DNA of 64,000 nucleotides. Origin: Oscillospiraceae bacterium (GTDB taxonomy: Bacteria > Bacillota > Clostridia > Oscillospirales > Oscillospiraceae). A model generated the notes under the pieces. The model saw only the letters and a program-made list of their open reading frames with translations. It did no database searches and was not told where the DNA came from. The position numbers were made by a program, and so were the translations under genes. The stretch's first letter is position 1. Every line of letters starts with the position of its first letter. Positions 42,512 through 51,957 of this stretch are shown in pieces. The DNA lies in contig JAFYHU010000029.1 in the NCBI GenBank assembly GCA_017538965.1, forward strand, positions 62,001 through 126,000. Direction: 5' to 3'.

Positions 42512-43876
42512 ATGGACGGAAAGTTTGCAAAGATCAGTCCGTTTCAGGTCGATCCCGACAAAATCCCGCAGAACTTCGATCTGAATGAGGAAGACTTTAT
42601 GCCGGCGGAGGAAGCCGAAAAGGCGTCCATGGTGGAAAAGCACAAGAGCGTGTCTTACTGGAAGGATGCCTGGAGGCGCTTTCGGAAGAACACGGTCTCG
42701 ATGGTGGCGCTTGCCATCTTCCTTGTCTGCCTGCTGTTTGCGTTTCTGGGGCCGAAGTTGATCCCTTACAGCTACGGGGACCAGTACCGCTCGTCGCAGA
42801 AACTGGGCCCCATGGAGTACTCCGAAAACGAACAGACTGCCCTGTCGATCGCGGACAGCTGTGACGGCTTTTTTGCGACAAGCCTGCAGCCGGGAAGCAT
42901 GAACGCCATTAAAAAAGGCGACTACTATGTCCAGCACGGGGGAAAGACCTACGCCTTCACCCTGAAAAAAGCCGTGGAGAAAAGCATCCTGATCCTGAAG
43001 GCCGATGCAGAGCCCGCTCTGTTCGTCGTGAAGGAAAAGGATATCAAAGACGGCCAGTACGAGAAGATTCAGGAGCTGGAACTCACCGACACGCCGGTGG
43101 AGGGCGCGAAAGAAATCAAGCTGGTCAAGACGGTTTTTCCGCATGTGTTCGGAACCGATTCCGCAGGCCGTGACATCATGGCCCGGACCATGTACGGCGC
43201 CCGTGTCTCGATCCTGATCGGCATCGTTGCCGCGCTGATCGTGCTGGTGATCGGCTCCATCTATGGGGCCATCTCGGGCCTTGCGGGCGGCGCGGTCGAC
43301 TTTGTGATGATGCGGATTGTGGAGCTGATCTACTCCATTCCAGAAGTCCTGATTGTGCTGCTGCTGCAGGTTGTTCTGAAAGACCCGCTGCAGGCTTGGT
43401 TCGATTCGGGCACTTCGGCCTTTGCGCAGGCCATGGGCGACCTTGGTTCGGGCATCGTCAGCATCTTCATCACCTTTGCTCTGCTGTACTGGGTCACCAT
43501 GGCGCGTATCGTCCGCGGCCAGGTGCTGCAGCTGAAGAAGCAGGAATATGTCACCGCGGCGACGGCGCTGGGCGCGTCGAACGGCCGGATCATCCGCCGC
43601 CATCTGCTGCCCAACTGCGTGGGCGCGCTGGTGATCACCACCTGCCTGCAGATTCCCAGCGCGATCTTTCTCGAATCCTTCCTTTCGTTCCTCGGCCTCG
43701 GCGTCTCGGCGCCGATGGCAAGCCTGGGCTCGCTGTGCTCGGATGCGCTGGAGACCATCTCGCTGTATCCCTACCGGCTGGTTTTCCCGGGAGTCATTCT
43801 GACGGTCATTGTTCTGACGCTGAACCTTGTCGGTGACGGCCTGCGGGATGCGCTCGATCCCCGTCTGAAGAAGTAA
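42512..43876 (+). CDS. oppC: Oligopeptide ABC transporter permease OppC with enlarged outside loop
   Basis: The 454 residues exceed the usual 300 or so. A 60-residue cytoplasmic N-terminus leads to the first helix (about 65-87). Then about 125 residues (88-213) form an outside domain not found in short OppC. The remainder is standard: 'HVFGTDSAGRDIMARTMYGARVSI', EAA loop 'YVTAATALGASNGRIIRRHLLPN', and 'FLSFLGLGVSAP'. The inserted domain could contact the binding protein. Starts 3 bases after oppB. Confidence 0.9.
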   Translation: MDGKFAKISPFQVDPDKIPQNFDLNEEDFMPAEEAEKASMVEKHKSVSYWKDAWRRFRKNTVSMVALAIFLVCLLFAFLGPKLIPYSYGDQYRSSQKLGPMEYSENEQTALSIADSCDGFFATSLQPGSMNAIKKGDYYVQHGGKTYAFTLKKAVEKSILILKADAEPALFVVKEKDIKDGQYEKIQELELTDTPVEGAKEIKLVKTVFPHVFGTDSAGRDIMARTMYGARVSILIGIVAALIVLVIGSIYGAISGLAGGAVDFVMMRIVELIYSIPEVLIVLLLQVVLKDPLQAWFDSGTSAFAQAMGDLGSGIVSIFITFALLYWVTMARIVRGQVLQLKKQEYVTAATALGASNGRIIRRHLLPNCVGALVITTCLQIPSAIFLESFLSFLGLGVSAPMASLGSLCSDALETISLYPYRLVFPGVILTVIVLTLNLVGDGLRDALDPRLKK

Positions 43877-43892
43877 GGGAGGAGACAGGAAC

Positions 43893-44919
43893 ATGGAAGA
43901 GAACAGAAAACTTCTGGAAGTCAAGGATCTGAAAGTTTCCTTCTTTACGCCCGCGGGGGAAGTGAAGGCCGTCAACGGCATTTCCTATTCGCTGGGCTAT
44001 AACGAGGTCATGGGCATCGTCGGCGAATCCGGTTCCGGCAAAAGCGTTGAGGCCTATTCGATTATCGGCCTGCTGCAGAGCCCGGGCAAGGTGACTGGGG
44101 GCAGCATCCTCTTCGAAGGTGAAAACGTACTGGAATACGATGCGGAGAAGATGCGCCAGTTCCGCGGGAACAAGGTCAGCATGATTTTCCAGAACCCGAT
44201 GACTTGCCTGAACCCGGTCTACACCATCGGAAACCAGCTGATGGAAGCGCTGACCTGCCACGACAAAAGCATCAGCAAAGAACAGGCAAAGGCGCGCGCG
44301 ATTCAGATGCTTGAACTTGTCGGCATCAACAACGCCGCCAAGCGGGTCGACCAGTATCCGCATGAGTTTTCGGGCGGCATGCGCCAGCGCGCGATGATCG
44401 CGATGGCGCTGATCTGCGAGCCGAAGCTGCTGATTGCGGACGAACCGACCACGGCGCTGGACGTGACGATCCAGGCCCAGATCCTCGAACTGATGAAGGA
44501 TCTGCAGAAAAAGGAAAACACCTCGATCATCTTCATCACGCACAACCTCGGCGTCGTCGCCGAGATCTGCGACAGAGTGTCGGTGATGTACGCCGGGCAT
44601 ATCGTGGAGCAGGGTCTGGTACAGGATATCTTCTATCGCCCCCAGCATCCCTATACCAAAGGCCTGATCGCCTCGACGCCGCGTCTGGACGAAGAGGATC
44701 AGGAGCGGCTGGTGCCGATCGAGGGCACGCCGATCGACCTGCTGAACCCGCCAAAGGGCTGTAACTTCGGACCGCGCTGCAAGAACTGCATGAAAATCTG
44801 CCTGCGCGAGAAACCGCCCTATGCCGACCTCGGCGAGGGGCATATCTCGGCCTGCTGGCTGCATTTCATGAAGCAGAAGAGCGGGAAAACGGCTTTGGCA
44901 GGGAAGGAGAATGCAGCCA

Positions 44920-44927
<8 letters not shown>
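43893..44927 (+). CDS. oppD: Oligopeptide ABC transporter ATPase OppD
   Basis: 344 residues: Walker [10 protein letters not shown]-loop '[10 protein letters not shown]', signature '[11 protein letters not shown]', Walker B '[13 protein letters not shown]', switch His in 'ITHNLG'. The C-terminal oligopeptide-type extension has the conserved cysteines ([14 protein letters not shown]) seen in OppD/DppD, possibly an FeS site. It overlaps oppF by 8 bases. Confidence 0.95.
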
Positions 44928-45912
<985 letters not shown>

Positions 45913-45986
45913 AACGCCCCAATTTGGTATTTCGTCCCAAAGGGACTGAATACATATATCTATCTTATCCGAACAGGAGGAAAAAC

Positions 45987-47663
45987 ATGAAGAAGACATT
46001 GGCAATGCTCATCGCGCTTTGCATGGTGTTCTCTATGGTTTTCACGGCCTCTGCTTTTGCGGATGAGCCGTTCGTAGTGAACGCCTGCATCGCCTCGGAA
46101 CCGGAGACGATCGACCCCGGTCTGATCAGCTCGGTTGACGGTTCCACCTATACCCAGCATCAGTTTGAAAACCTGATGAAGTATCAGATGGTCGACGACC
46201 TCGCGGCCGACGATCCCAACATGCACAATACCGAAGTCGTCCTGGGACAGGCGGCGTCCTATGAGGTCTCCGACGACATGTGCGTCTATACCTTCACCCT
46301 GCGTGACGACATCTTCTGGTCCGACGGCGAGCCCGTCAAGGCCCAGGACTTCGTCTACAGCTGGCAGAGACTGGTCGATCCGGAAACTGCTTCCGACTAC
46401 GGCTACTTCCTGGACAACATCGTTCTGAACGCCGCTGCCATCCAAGCCGGTGAGAAGGACAAGAGCGAGCTCGGCATCGAGGCCGTCGATGACAAGACCC
46501 TCGTGATCACCCTTGAAGCCCCCTGCGCCTACTTCCTCGAGATTTGCGCCTTCGCCTCCCTGATGCCTCTGCGTGAGGACGTCGTGGAAGGCAATGACGA
46601 CTGGACCGATCCCGAGAACATCGTTGTCAACGGCCCCTACAAGGTCGTCGAGTGGGTCCACGACAGCTACATCCGCATGGAGCCCAACAAGTATTACTAT
46701 GACGTCGACAACCTTGGCCCCGACGCCATCGTGTGGTGGCTGAGCGACAGCCAGACCGCGATCATCTCGGGCTATCAGTCCGGCGAGTACAGCTTCGTCG
46801 AAGACTTCCCGACCGACCTGATCGAAAGCCTGGTTGAGTCCGGCGACTGCTTTGTCAACCCTTATGTCGGCACCTACTATCTGTATCTGAACTGCGACAA
46901 GATTCCCGACTGGCGTGTCCGCGCCGCGATGACCCTCGCGGTGGACCGTGAGAACATCGTCGAGAACGTGACCCAGGGAGGTCAGGTGCCTGCCACCGGT
47001 TTTGTCGCCTCCGGAATTCTGGATTCCGAGGGCAACGACTTCGCCTCCGGCGTATCGGATCTTGGTGCGCTGTACAACACCCTGCAGGAGATGTATCCCG
47101 ACGCGGATCTCGAGACCTATTCCGGCAAGTGCGAGCTTGCTCAGGAACTGTATGCCGAGGCCGTTGAAGAGGGCGCCTGGGATCCCAGCACCACGGTTGT
47201 CTACAACTTCAACACCTCCGATACCCACAAGGCCATCGCAGAAGCCTGCGGCGCTGACTGGAAGTCGGTCCTGGATATGGACATCACCCTCGAGAATCAG
47301 GAGTGGGCCACCTACACCAACGGCCTCGGCGAGCACAAGTTCGGCGTTGCTCGTCTCGGCTGGATCGCCGACTATAACGACCCCGTCACCTATCTCGAGC
47401 TGATGGTCACTGACGGCTCCTACAACTACGGCCTGTACTCCAATGAGAGCTTCGACGAGGCGATCGCCGAGGCCAAGGCCACACTGGCCGGCCCGGACCG
47501 TGACGAGCTGCTCTACAGCGCGGAAGAGACCCTCTTCGGCGAAGGCGGCTTCCCTGTCTGCCCGATCTATTACTATACCAGCATATACTGCATGAACGGC
47601 CTTACGAATGTTGCCTTTACTGGCATGGGCTACTACTTCTTCTGGTATGCTCAGCAAGTTTGA
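45987..47663 (+). CDS. oppA: Oligopeptide-binding protein OppA (family 5)
   Basis: 558 residues: signal peptide (about 1-25, cut site near A-S-A-F-A), then a family-5 fold: 'ASEPETIDPGL', 'YTFTLRDDIFWSDGEPVKAQDFVYSWQRL', 'NGPYKVVEWVHDSYI'. There is no lipobox Cys, so it seems to be released or held otherwise, unusual for a Gram-positive binding protein. AGGAGG precedes the ATG. It lies last, 74 bases after oppF, and ends at a strong GC hairpin. Confidence 0.93.
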   Translation: MKKTLAMLIALCMVFSMVFTASAFADEPFVVNACIASEPETIDPGLISSVDGSTYTQHQFENLMKYQMVDDLAADDPNMHNTEVVLGQAASYEVSDDMCVYTFTLRDDIFWSDGEPVKAQDFVYSWQRLVDPETASDYGYFLDNIVLNAAAIQAGEKDKSELGIEAVDDKTLVITLEAPCAYFLEICAFASLMPLREDVVEGNDDWTDPENIVVNGPYKVVEWVHDSYIRMEPNKYYYDVDNLGPDAIVWWLSDSQTAIISGYQSGEYSFVEDFPTDLIESLVESGDCFVNPYVGTYYLYLNCDKIPDWRVRAAMTLAVDRENIVENVTQGGQVPATGFVASGILDSEGNDFASGVSDLGALYNTLQEMYPDADLETYSGKCELAQELYAEAVEEGAWDPSTTVVYNFNTSDTHKAIAEACGADWKSVLDMDITLENQEWATYTNGLGEHKFGVARLGWIADYNDPVTYLELMVTDGSYNYGLYSNESFDEAIAEAKATLAGPDRDELLYSAEETLFGEGGFPVCPIYYYTSIYCMNGLTNVAFTGMGYYFFWYAQQV

Positions 47664-47678
47664 TCTGTTTACAGCATA

Positions 47679-47732
47679 AAAGCAAATCCAAACAAAACGA
47701 TGCCCCGGGAACTTTCCCCGGGGCATTTGCCA
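47679..47732. repeat. Direct repeat 1 with terminator hairpin after oppA
   Basis: ATGCCCCGGG and CCCCGGGGCAT form a strong hairpin (47700-47726). Sequence from AAAAGCAA to TTTGCCAT closely matches 48578-48632, so the same block stands on either side of the second GNAT gene. Confidence 0.75.
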
Positions 47733-47820
47733 TCCAGGTGAGGTTTTATTCTGCATTCGGAAAATAGCAGGAACGTTGGCATGGAATGGAAAGGGAGCAA
47801 TCGGGGATCTGTGATCGAAT

Positions 47821-47900
47821 TTCGGTATTCATTGACAAAGCAGACGGGCGCGTGATACCATACGGCAAAGATGTTACAGGATAAGGAACCATCAAAAACG
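47821..47900 (+). promoter_or_regulatory. Promoter repeat, copy 2 (upstream of second GNAT)
   Basis: TTGACA (47832-47837), 18-base spacer, extended -10 TGATACCAT (hexamer 47856-47861). By direct comparison 75 of 80 positions equal copy 3 at 51091-51170. GGAGGG follows just before the GNAT ATG. Confidence 0.75.
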
Positions 47901-47913
47901 GAGGGAAGACACA

Positions 47914-48477
47914 ATGGTATTCAAGGAAACCGAATTTCAGTTAAAAGACGGAAGAAACGCGTTATTTCGGAGCCCTTGCGATGAGGATGCGGAGGAAATG
48001 CTCCGATTCATCATCAAAGCATGCGGCGAGACGGAGTTTCTGATGAAATATCCGGAGGAGTATGCCGATTTTACGTTGGAACAGGAGAAATCCTTCCTTC
48101 ATGAGGCCCGGAGCAGTCCGGATGCCCTGATGATAGCTTGTCTGGTGGACGGAAGAATCGCCGGGAATTGTCAGATTACTTTTCGCACCGGGATGAAAGA
48201 ACGCCACAGAGCTTCCGTTGCCATTGCGCTTCTGCGGGAATTCTGGAATCTTGGCATCGGAACAGAAATGTTTGAAGAAATGATTCGAATTGCCGAAAAA
48301 CGCGAGGGAGTCCGTCAGATCGAACTTGATTTTGTTGAAGGAAACAGCCGGGCAAGAAATCTGTATGAGAAAATGGGTTTTCGTATTACAGGGATAAAAC
48401 CGGATGCCATCCGAATGAAAGACGGAACTTTTGTCAATGAGTATATGATGATGAAGCTGTTGATGAAAGAGGTTTGA
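47914..48477 (+). CDS. GNAT-family N-acetyltransferase, paralogue of the 40875 gene
   Basis: 187 residues: 'REFWNLGIGTEMFEEM' is the acetyl-CoA motif and 'EGNSRARNLYEKMGFRITG' the second GNAT block. Sequence and promoter are shared with the GNAT at 40875, pointing to duplication of a promoter-plus-gene unit with the opp operon now in between. Substrate unknown. It is bounded by two copies of the 47679/48578 repeat. Confidence 0.85.
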   Translation: MVFKETEFQLKDGRNALFRSPCDEDAEEMLRFIIKACGETEFLMKYPEEYADFTLEQEKSFLHEARSSPDALMIACLVDGRIAGNCQITFRTGMKERHRASVAIALLREFWNLGIGTEMFEEMIRIAEKREGVRQIELDFVEGNSRARNLYEKMGFRITGIKPDAIRMKDGTFVNEYMMMKLLMKEV

Positions 48478-48577
48478 AGATTCGAAAAGCCTTTAGAAGA
48501 CGAGGGAACGGTTTACGCTGGGCTTTTATCTCTTCACGGAGGCAACCCAGGCCTGACCGCAGGCAGCCGAAAACCAA

Positions 48578-48632
48578 TAAGCAATTCCGAACAAGACAAT
48601 GCCCCGGGGACTTTCCCCGGGGCATTTGCCAT
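48578..48632. repeat. Direct repeat 2 with terminator hairpin after GNAT
   Basis: Hairpin ATGCCCCGGGG/CCCCGGGGCAT (48599-48625) in a block like 47679-47732. The 100 bases before it (48478-48577) hold nothing I can identify. Confidence 0.7.
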
Positions 48633-48681
48633 GCGTGGCGTCAACAGGAAGACGCTGCAGGAACCAAAACCGGTAACGGCT

Positions 48682-49296
48682 TCAATCCTCTTTTGCCAGT
48701 ACCTTTTTCTGCCAGCTGCGTTTTCCGCATTCCGGACATTTCATGTATCTTGTCCGGCCGATATGCATGGCCATATTTGTCTGCCAGTAGGAAGGAACAT
48801 ATCTGTGCCGGCAGAGCTGACATTCATAGTATCCGGCTTTCTGTTCAATGCCTACAGCGACAAAGGCGGCAACGAAGATCATCAGGAGTGCGAATACGAT
48901 CAGCGTAATTCGCAGCCACACGGGCATCTCAAGAAAAGAGGCCAGGAACACCATGATCATGCCTGCTGTTACTGTCGGCAAAGCGATCAGATATTCCGTC
49001 TTGAGCAGCTGCCTGTTTTTCTCTTCGATCTCTTTCTTCATGGCAAGAAGGTTCTCTTCTGCCCGTTTATCATAGGTTTCTGCCATGATTCTTTCGCCCG
49101 AAAGGAGCTCGTTGACATTGATTTTCAGAAGATCACACAGCTCAAGCATGATCCCGGAATCAGGCAGAGACTTTCCGGTCTCCCACTTGGATACCGCCCG
49201 GTCACTGATTCCGAGCCTCTCGGCAAGGATGGCCTGCGTCATGCCCTGTTCCTTTCTGCAGAATGCAATGAATCTTCCTGTTTTGATTTGATCCAT
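48682..49296 (-). CDS. Membrane-anchored XRE-family regulator with zinc-ribbon tail
   Basis: 204 residues. HTH_3 domain at about 5-65 ('MTQAILAERLGISDRAVSKWETGKSLPD'), a charged linker, two helices (about 102-122 and 128-150), then a C-terminal Cys4 zinc-ribbon-like part 'YECQLCRHRY' and 'MKCPECGKRSW'. ATG 49296 has AGGAGG 8 bases upstream. Such proteins are common in clostridia as self-regulated membrane sensors; what it controls is not known. Its right neighbour is the UDG-like pair. Confidence 0.8.
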   Translation of the reverse strand: MDQIKTGRFIAFCRKEQGMTQAILAERLGISDRAVSKWETGKSLPDSGIMLELCDLLKINVNELLSGERIMAETYDKRAEENLLAMKKEIEEKNRQLLKTEYLIALPTVTAGMIMVFLASFLEMPVWLRITLIVFALLMIFVAAFVAVGIEQKAGYYECQLCRHRYVPSYWQTNMAMHIGRTRYMKCPECGKRSWQKKVLAKED

Positions 49297-49367
49297 ATCG
49301 GGCACCTCCTTTCATGGCTCAAGTATAATTGAAAGAGCGGATTTTTAACACGAACCAACGGTTGAGT

Positions 49368-50156
49368 TTACCGATTTTGTGGAAACGCAAGGGCTTTTGC
49401 CCGTTCCCATTCCGCGTGTGCTTTATGCCATCTCTCGCTGTGCGCGCCGAGCGCACCGATCTGCCTCGGATGGGCAAGAGGCAAAACCTTGATGGCTTTT
49501 CCGCTGATTATGGTTTCGGATGCATTCCCATATCCGAAGCGGTCCGTATATTCCTGAAGTGTACAATACGGAACATCGGCCACTTTTCTCAGAAACTGCT
49601 CAATCGGAATGTCACCCAGCAGCACAAGCAGTTTGGCCTGTGACTGCAGCAGCTCGCCGACAATTTCCTCTGCCCGCTTCTCATCGCAGAAGACCGAGGG
49701 GCGGCTTGGAATGGTCACTGCATTCAGGCCGTATTCCTCAATGAGCGGATTGTACCTCTCGTTGATGACCTTGATCTGACCTGGATTCAGCCTTGTCTCC
49801 GGCAGACAATCATAGAGCCACGCCTCGCTTCGGGTAAAACCGAGAGGCGCGAGAATATGCTCATCAAGAACCTTCGCGGAGGGACCGTTGAGATGGCTTC
49901 CCGCAGGCTCCAATACTCCCAGTTCCTTCGGAATGCGGATGCGGCTGATGATTTCTCCTGCCTCATCCGGATTGCCGTCCCAGAAGATTCTCGGCTCGCT
50001 TGCCACGGCGAGAGCCTGACAGATGACGCGGTTTCCCTTCTTCCATCTTGCATGGACGGCGCTGGCATATACGCCGAGAACAAAGACCTTCTTGGGTGAC
50101 CGGTCTTCCTGCACCAGAGCCCGGACATATTCTCCAAACGGATATTGAGCCTTCAT
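49368..50156 (-). CDS. Uracil-DNA-glycosylase-superfamily-like protein, function unknown
   Basis: 262 residues. The pattern resembles the UDG fold: a first strand and loop 'VFVLGVYASAVHARW' (24-38), 'YDCLPETRLNPGQ' (115-127), 'LLVLLGDIPIEQFL' as middle strand and helix, and 'VLPLAHPRQIG' (H229) in the place of the H-P-S loop. The classical catalytic motifs are not exact, so DNA glycosylase activity is unproven. It is 20 bases after a PD-(D/E)XK-like gene, suggesting a two-gene DNA-acting unit. Confidence 0.5.
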   Translation of the reverse strand: MKAQYPFGEYVRALVQEDRSPKKVFVLGVYASAVHARWKKGNRVICQALAVASEPRIFWDGNPDEAGEIISRIRIPKELGVLEPAGSHLNGPSAKVLDEHILAPLGFTRSEAWLYDCLPETRLNPGQIKVINERYNPLIEEYGLNAVTIPSRPSVFCDEKRAEEIVGELLQSQAKLLVLLGDIPIEQFLRKVADVPYCTLQEYTDRFGYGNASETIISGKAIKVLPLAHPRQIGALGAHSERWHKAHAEWERAKALAFPQNR

Positions 50157-50176
50157 TCTGCATCTTCTCCTGTACT

Positions 50177-50977
50177 TCAGAGCGCGGTTGCCTCTGAGAG
50201 GTCAATGATGTAGTTGTCGGCAGACATGAACAGCAGTCTGACCGGAATCGTTATTTCAAGGCCGCACATCTCATTATGAAGCGAACGGCTCTTTGGATGA
50301 TAGCCGGCAAGCAGAAACAGAATCTCATGTTTGTTCTGATCCAAAGACAGGACTGGTTTATCCAAAAGACCGAGGGAATGCTTGCACTCCGTGATCCTTT
50401 GTACCGAGTCATACAATTCCTTTTTCAGTTCGCTGCCGGTCAGAACCCTGCAGATATCTCTGTAATGCTTGGCAAGGCCGGCACTGCCGGCGATCGCGCC
50501 GAGACCGTATTTGTTCTCTGCGACAATCAGACGGTCGTCTGATACCATCAGCATATCGAGGCGCATGAGATTCTTCACCTGATACTCGATATCGACGATG
50601 GAGGAATTATGAACAAGAAGCTGATGCTGATACTCCCGCTCCGGTTTCGGATGCACGGAGAACCAATTCTGCATTTCGTCTATGAGCAGTTCAAAGGCAT
50701 CGGCATAATCCGATGCGGAAGACGAATCCAGCCCCGTAATATGCTCATAGCGAGAATCGTCGCCTTTGTTCAGACAGTATCGGGAATCAAACTGAAAGGA
50801 GTAACCGTTCCTCTTCTGAGTAATCTTCAGCAGATTTCCGCCGCGATAGTAAATGTTGATGTATCCGCCTCTGATCTCAAGAGAGAGTTCCTCCTTTCTT
50901 TCTTTTACCTGCCGCAGGAAGAAGGACAGTTCACCGCTTGTCAGGTCGGAAAGGAAGCGTGCATTGATACCCCTCAT
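50177..50977 (-). CDS. PD-(D/E)XK-nuclease-like protein
   Basis: 266 residues, not matched to a family by name. A possible nuclease core is seen: E131, D141 ('RLDMLMVSDDRL') and E154-N155-K156 ('IVAENKYG'), spaced as in PD-(D/E)XK enzymes. The N-terminal part (residues 1-110) has beta-rich 'IRGGYINIYYRGGNLLKI'. The start 50977 has AAGAAGG upstream; a longer reading to the right crosses the promoter repeat and is not coding. Co-transcribed with the UDG-like gene. Confidence 0.55.
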   Translation of the reverse strand: MRGINARFLSDLTSGELSFFLRQVKERKEELSLEIRGGYINIYYRGGNLLKITQKRNGYSFQFDSRYCLNKGDDSRYEHITGLDSSSASDYADAFELLIDEMQNWFSVHPKPEREYQHQLLVHNSSIVDIEYQVKNLMRLDMLMVSDDRLIVAENKYGLGAIAGSAGLAKHYRDICRVLTGSELKKELYDSVQRITECKHSLGLLDKPVLSLDQNKHEILFLLAGYHPKSRSLHNEMCGLEITIPVRLLFMSADNYIIDLSEATAL

Positions 50978-51090
50978 GGCTTCGCCTTCTTTCTTTGGTT
51001 TCGAATCAGTCAGTTCATGCGTCTGAAGAATATAATGAATCTTACCATGCGAAGACAGAAATAGCAACCGGGAACAATCAGGACGCTTCT

Positions 51091-51170
51091 TTCGGTATTC
51101 GTTGACAAAGCAGGCGGGCGCGTGATACCATACGGCAAAGATGTTACAGTATAAGGAACCGTCAAAAAAG
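51091..51170 (+). promoter_or_regulatory. Promoter repeat, copy 3 (upstream of PAP2 gene)
   Basis: TTGACA (51102-51107), 18-base spacer, TGATACCAT with hexamer 51126-51131. Nearly identical to copy 2, but here followed by an unrelated gene and a longer leader (about 110 bases to the ATG). Confidence 0.75.
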
Positions 51171-51175
51171 GTCGA

Positions 51176-51192
51176 TGACACGATTCGTGTCA
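51176..51192. promoter_or_regulatory. 17-bp perfect palindrome, candidate operator
   Basis: TGACACGATTCGTGTCA: two 8-base arms around a single T, in the leader just after promoter copy 3. No T run follows, so it is not a terminator. The HTH regulator two genes downstream in the operon could bind it. Confidence 0.5.
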
Positions 51193-51280
51193 CGGATGTG
51201 ACCGCGCGTTTCTTTTCTTTTTCCGCTTCGTGTGATAGGTTCGGATCAGAACACGGGCGAACCGGGAAAGGAAACGAAAC

Positions 51281-51943
51281 ATGAATATACGGGAAAAAAG
51301 AACACTTCTTACGGGGCTGCTGTTGCTGGCGGCCTTCGTTCTCTGGACCATGCTGATCCGGTGCGTGGATGTGCAGCCGCTCGGCCAGAACGGAACCGAC
51401 ATCGGCTTTGCCACTTTGAATTGCCGGTTTCACAGGCTCTGCGGCGTTCACATGACGATCTATACCGTCACGGACTGGCTGGGTCTTGTGCCCATCGCCG
51501 TCTGCCTGTGCTTCGGCGGACTCGGGCTTTCCCAGCTGCTGAAAAGAAGAAGCCTGCTTCGCGTCGATCCCGATCTGATTCTCCTTGGGATCTATTACCT
51601 TCTGGTGATTGCGGGCTATCTGCTCTTTGAAAGCATCCCCATCAACTACCGCCCCATCCCGATCAACGGCGTCATGGAGGCGTCCTATCCCTCCTCCACG
51701 ACGCTGCTGGTGCTGAGCGTGATGCCGACGCTGAATCTGCAGGTGAAGCGCAGAATCGGGGATCCGAAGCGGAAGCGCGCGATCTGTGCGGCTTCGTCCA
51801 TTTTTATGCTGCTTATGGTGGTCGGGAGAACGGTCGCGGGCGTGCATTGGCTGACAGATATCCTCGGCGCCGTGCTTTTGAGTGCGGGATTGTTTACCCT
51901 TTACAAAGCGTGCGTTATGATGATTGATCGCAGGAGATCATGA
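51281..51943 (+). CDS. PAP2-superfamily membrane phosphatase
   Basis: 220 residues with five or six helices. PAP2 motifs: 'NYRPIP' (first motif remnant), 'SYPSSTTLLVLS' (second, with S-S-T in place of S-G-H) and 'GRTVAGVHWLTDILGA' (third, R-x5-H-x3-D). The middle His is thus missing while the catalytic His and Asp of motif 3 are kept. Likely lipid-phosphate substrate; unproven. Operon with the HTH gene (ATGA-type junction) and rsgA. Confidence 0.8.
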   Translation: MNIREKRTLLTGLLLLAAFVLWTMLIRCVDVQPLGQNGTDIGFATLNCRFHRLCGVHMTIYTVTDWLGLVPIAVCLCFGGLGLSQLLKRRSLLRVDPDLILLGIYYLLVIAGYLLFESIPINYRPIPINGVMEASYPSSTTLLVLSVMPTLNLQVKRRIGDPKRKRAICAASSIFMLLMVVGRTVAGVHWLTDILGAVLLSAGLFTLYKACVMMIDRRRS

Positions 51944-51957
51944 ACGGAGGGAACAGA

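Larger units (their letters stand above)
50978..51280. other. 303-base intergenic region between divergent genes
   Basis: It holds promoter repeat copy 3 and a 17-bp palindrome (both listed). The leftward part (50978-51090), upstream of the PD-(D/E)XK-like gene, is AT-richer with a possible TATATT -10 on the minus strand but no clear -35. No small gene is evident. Confidence 0.5.

Noticed and set aside
50978-51847. N-terminal extension of the PD-(D/E)XK-like gene to 556 codons
   Set aside because: The extension runs through the promoter repeat and antisense to the PAP2 gene. The start at 50977 has a ribosome site and a sensible N-terminus.
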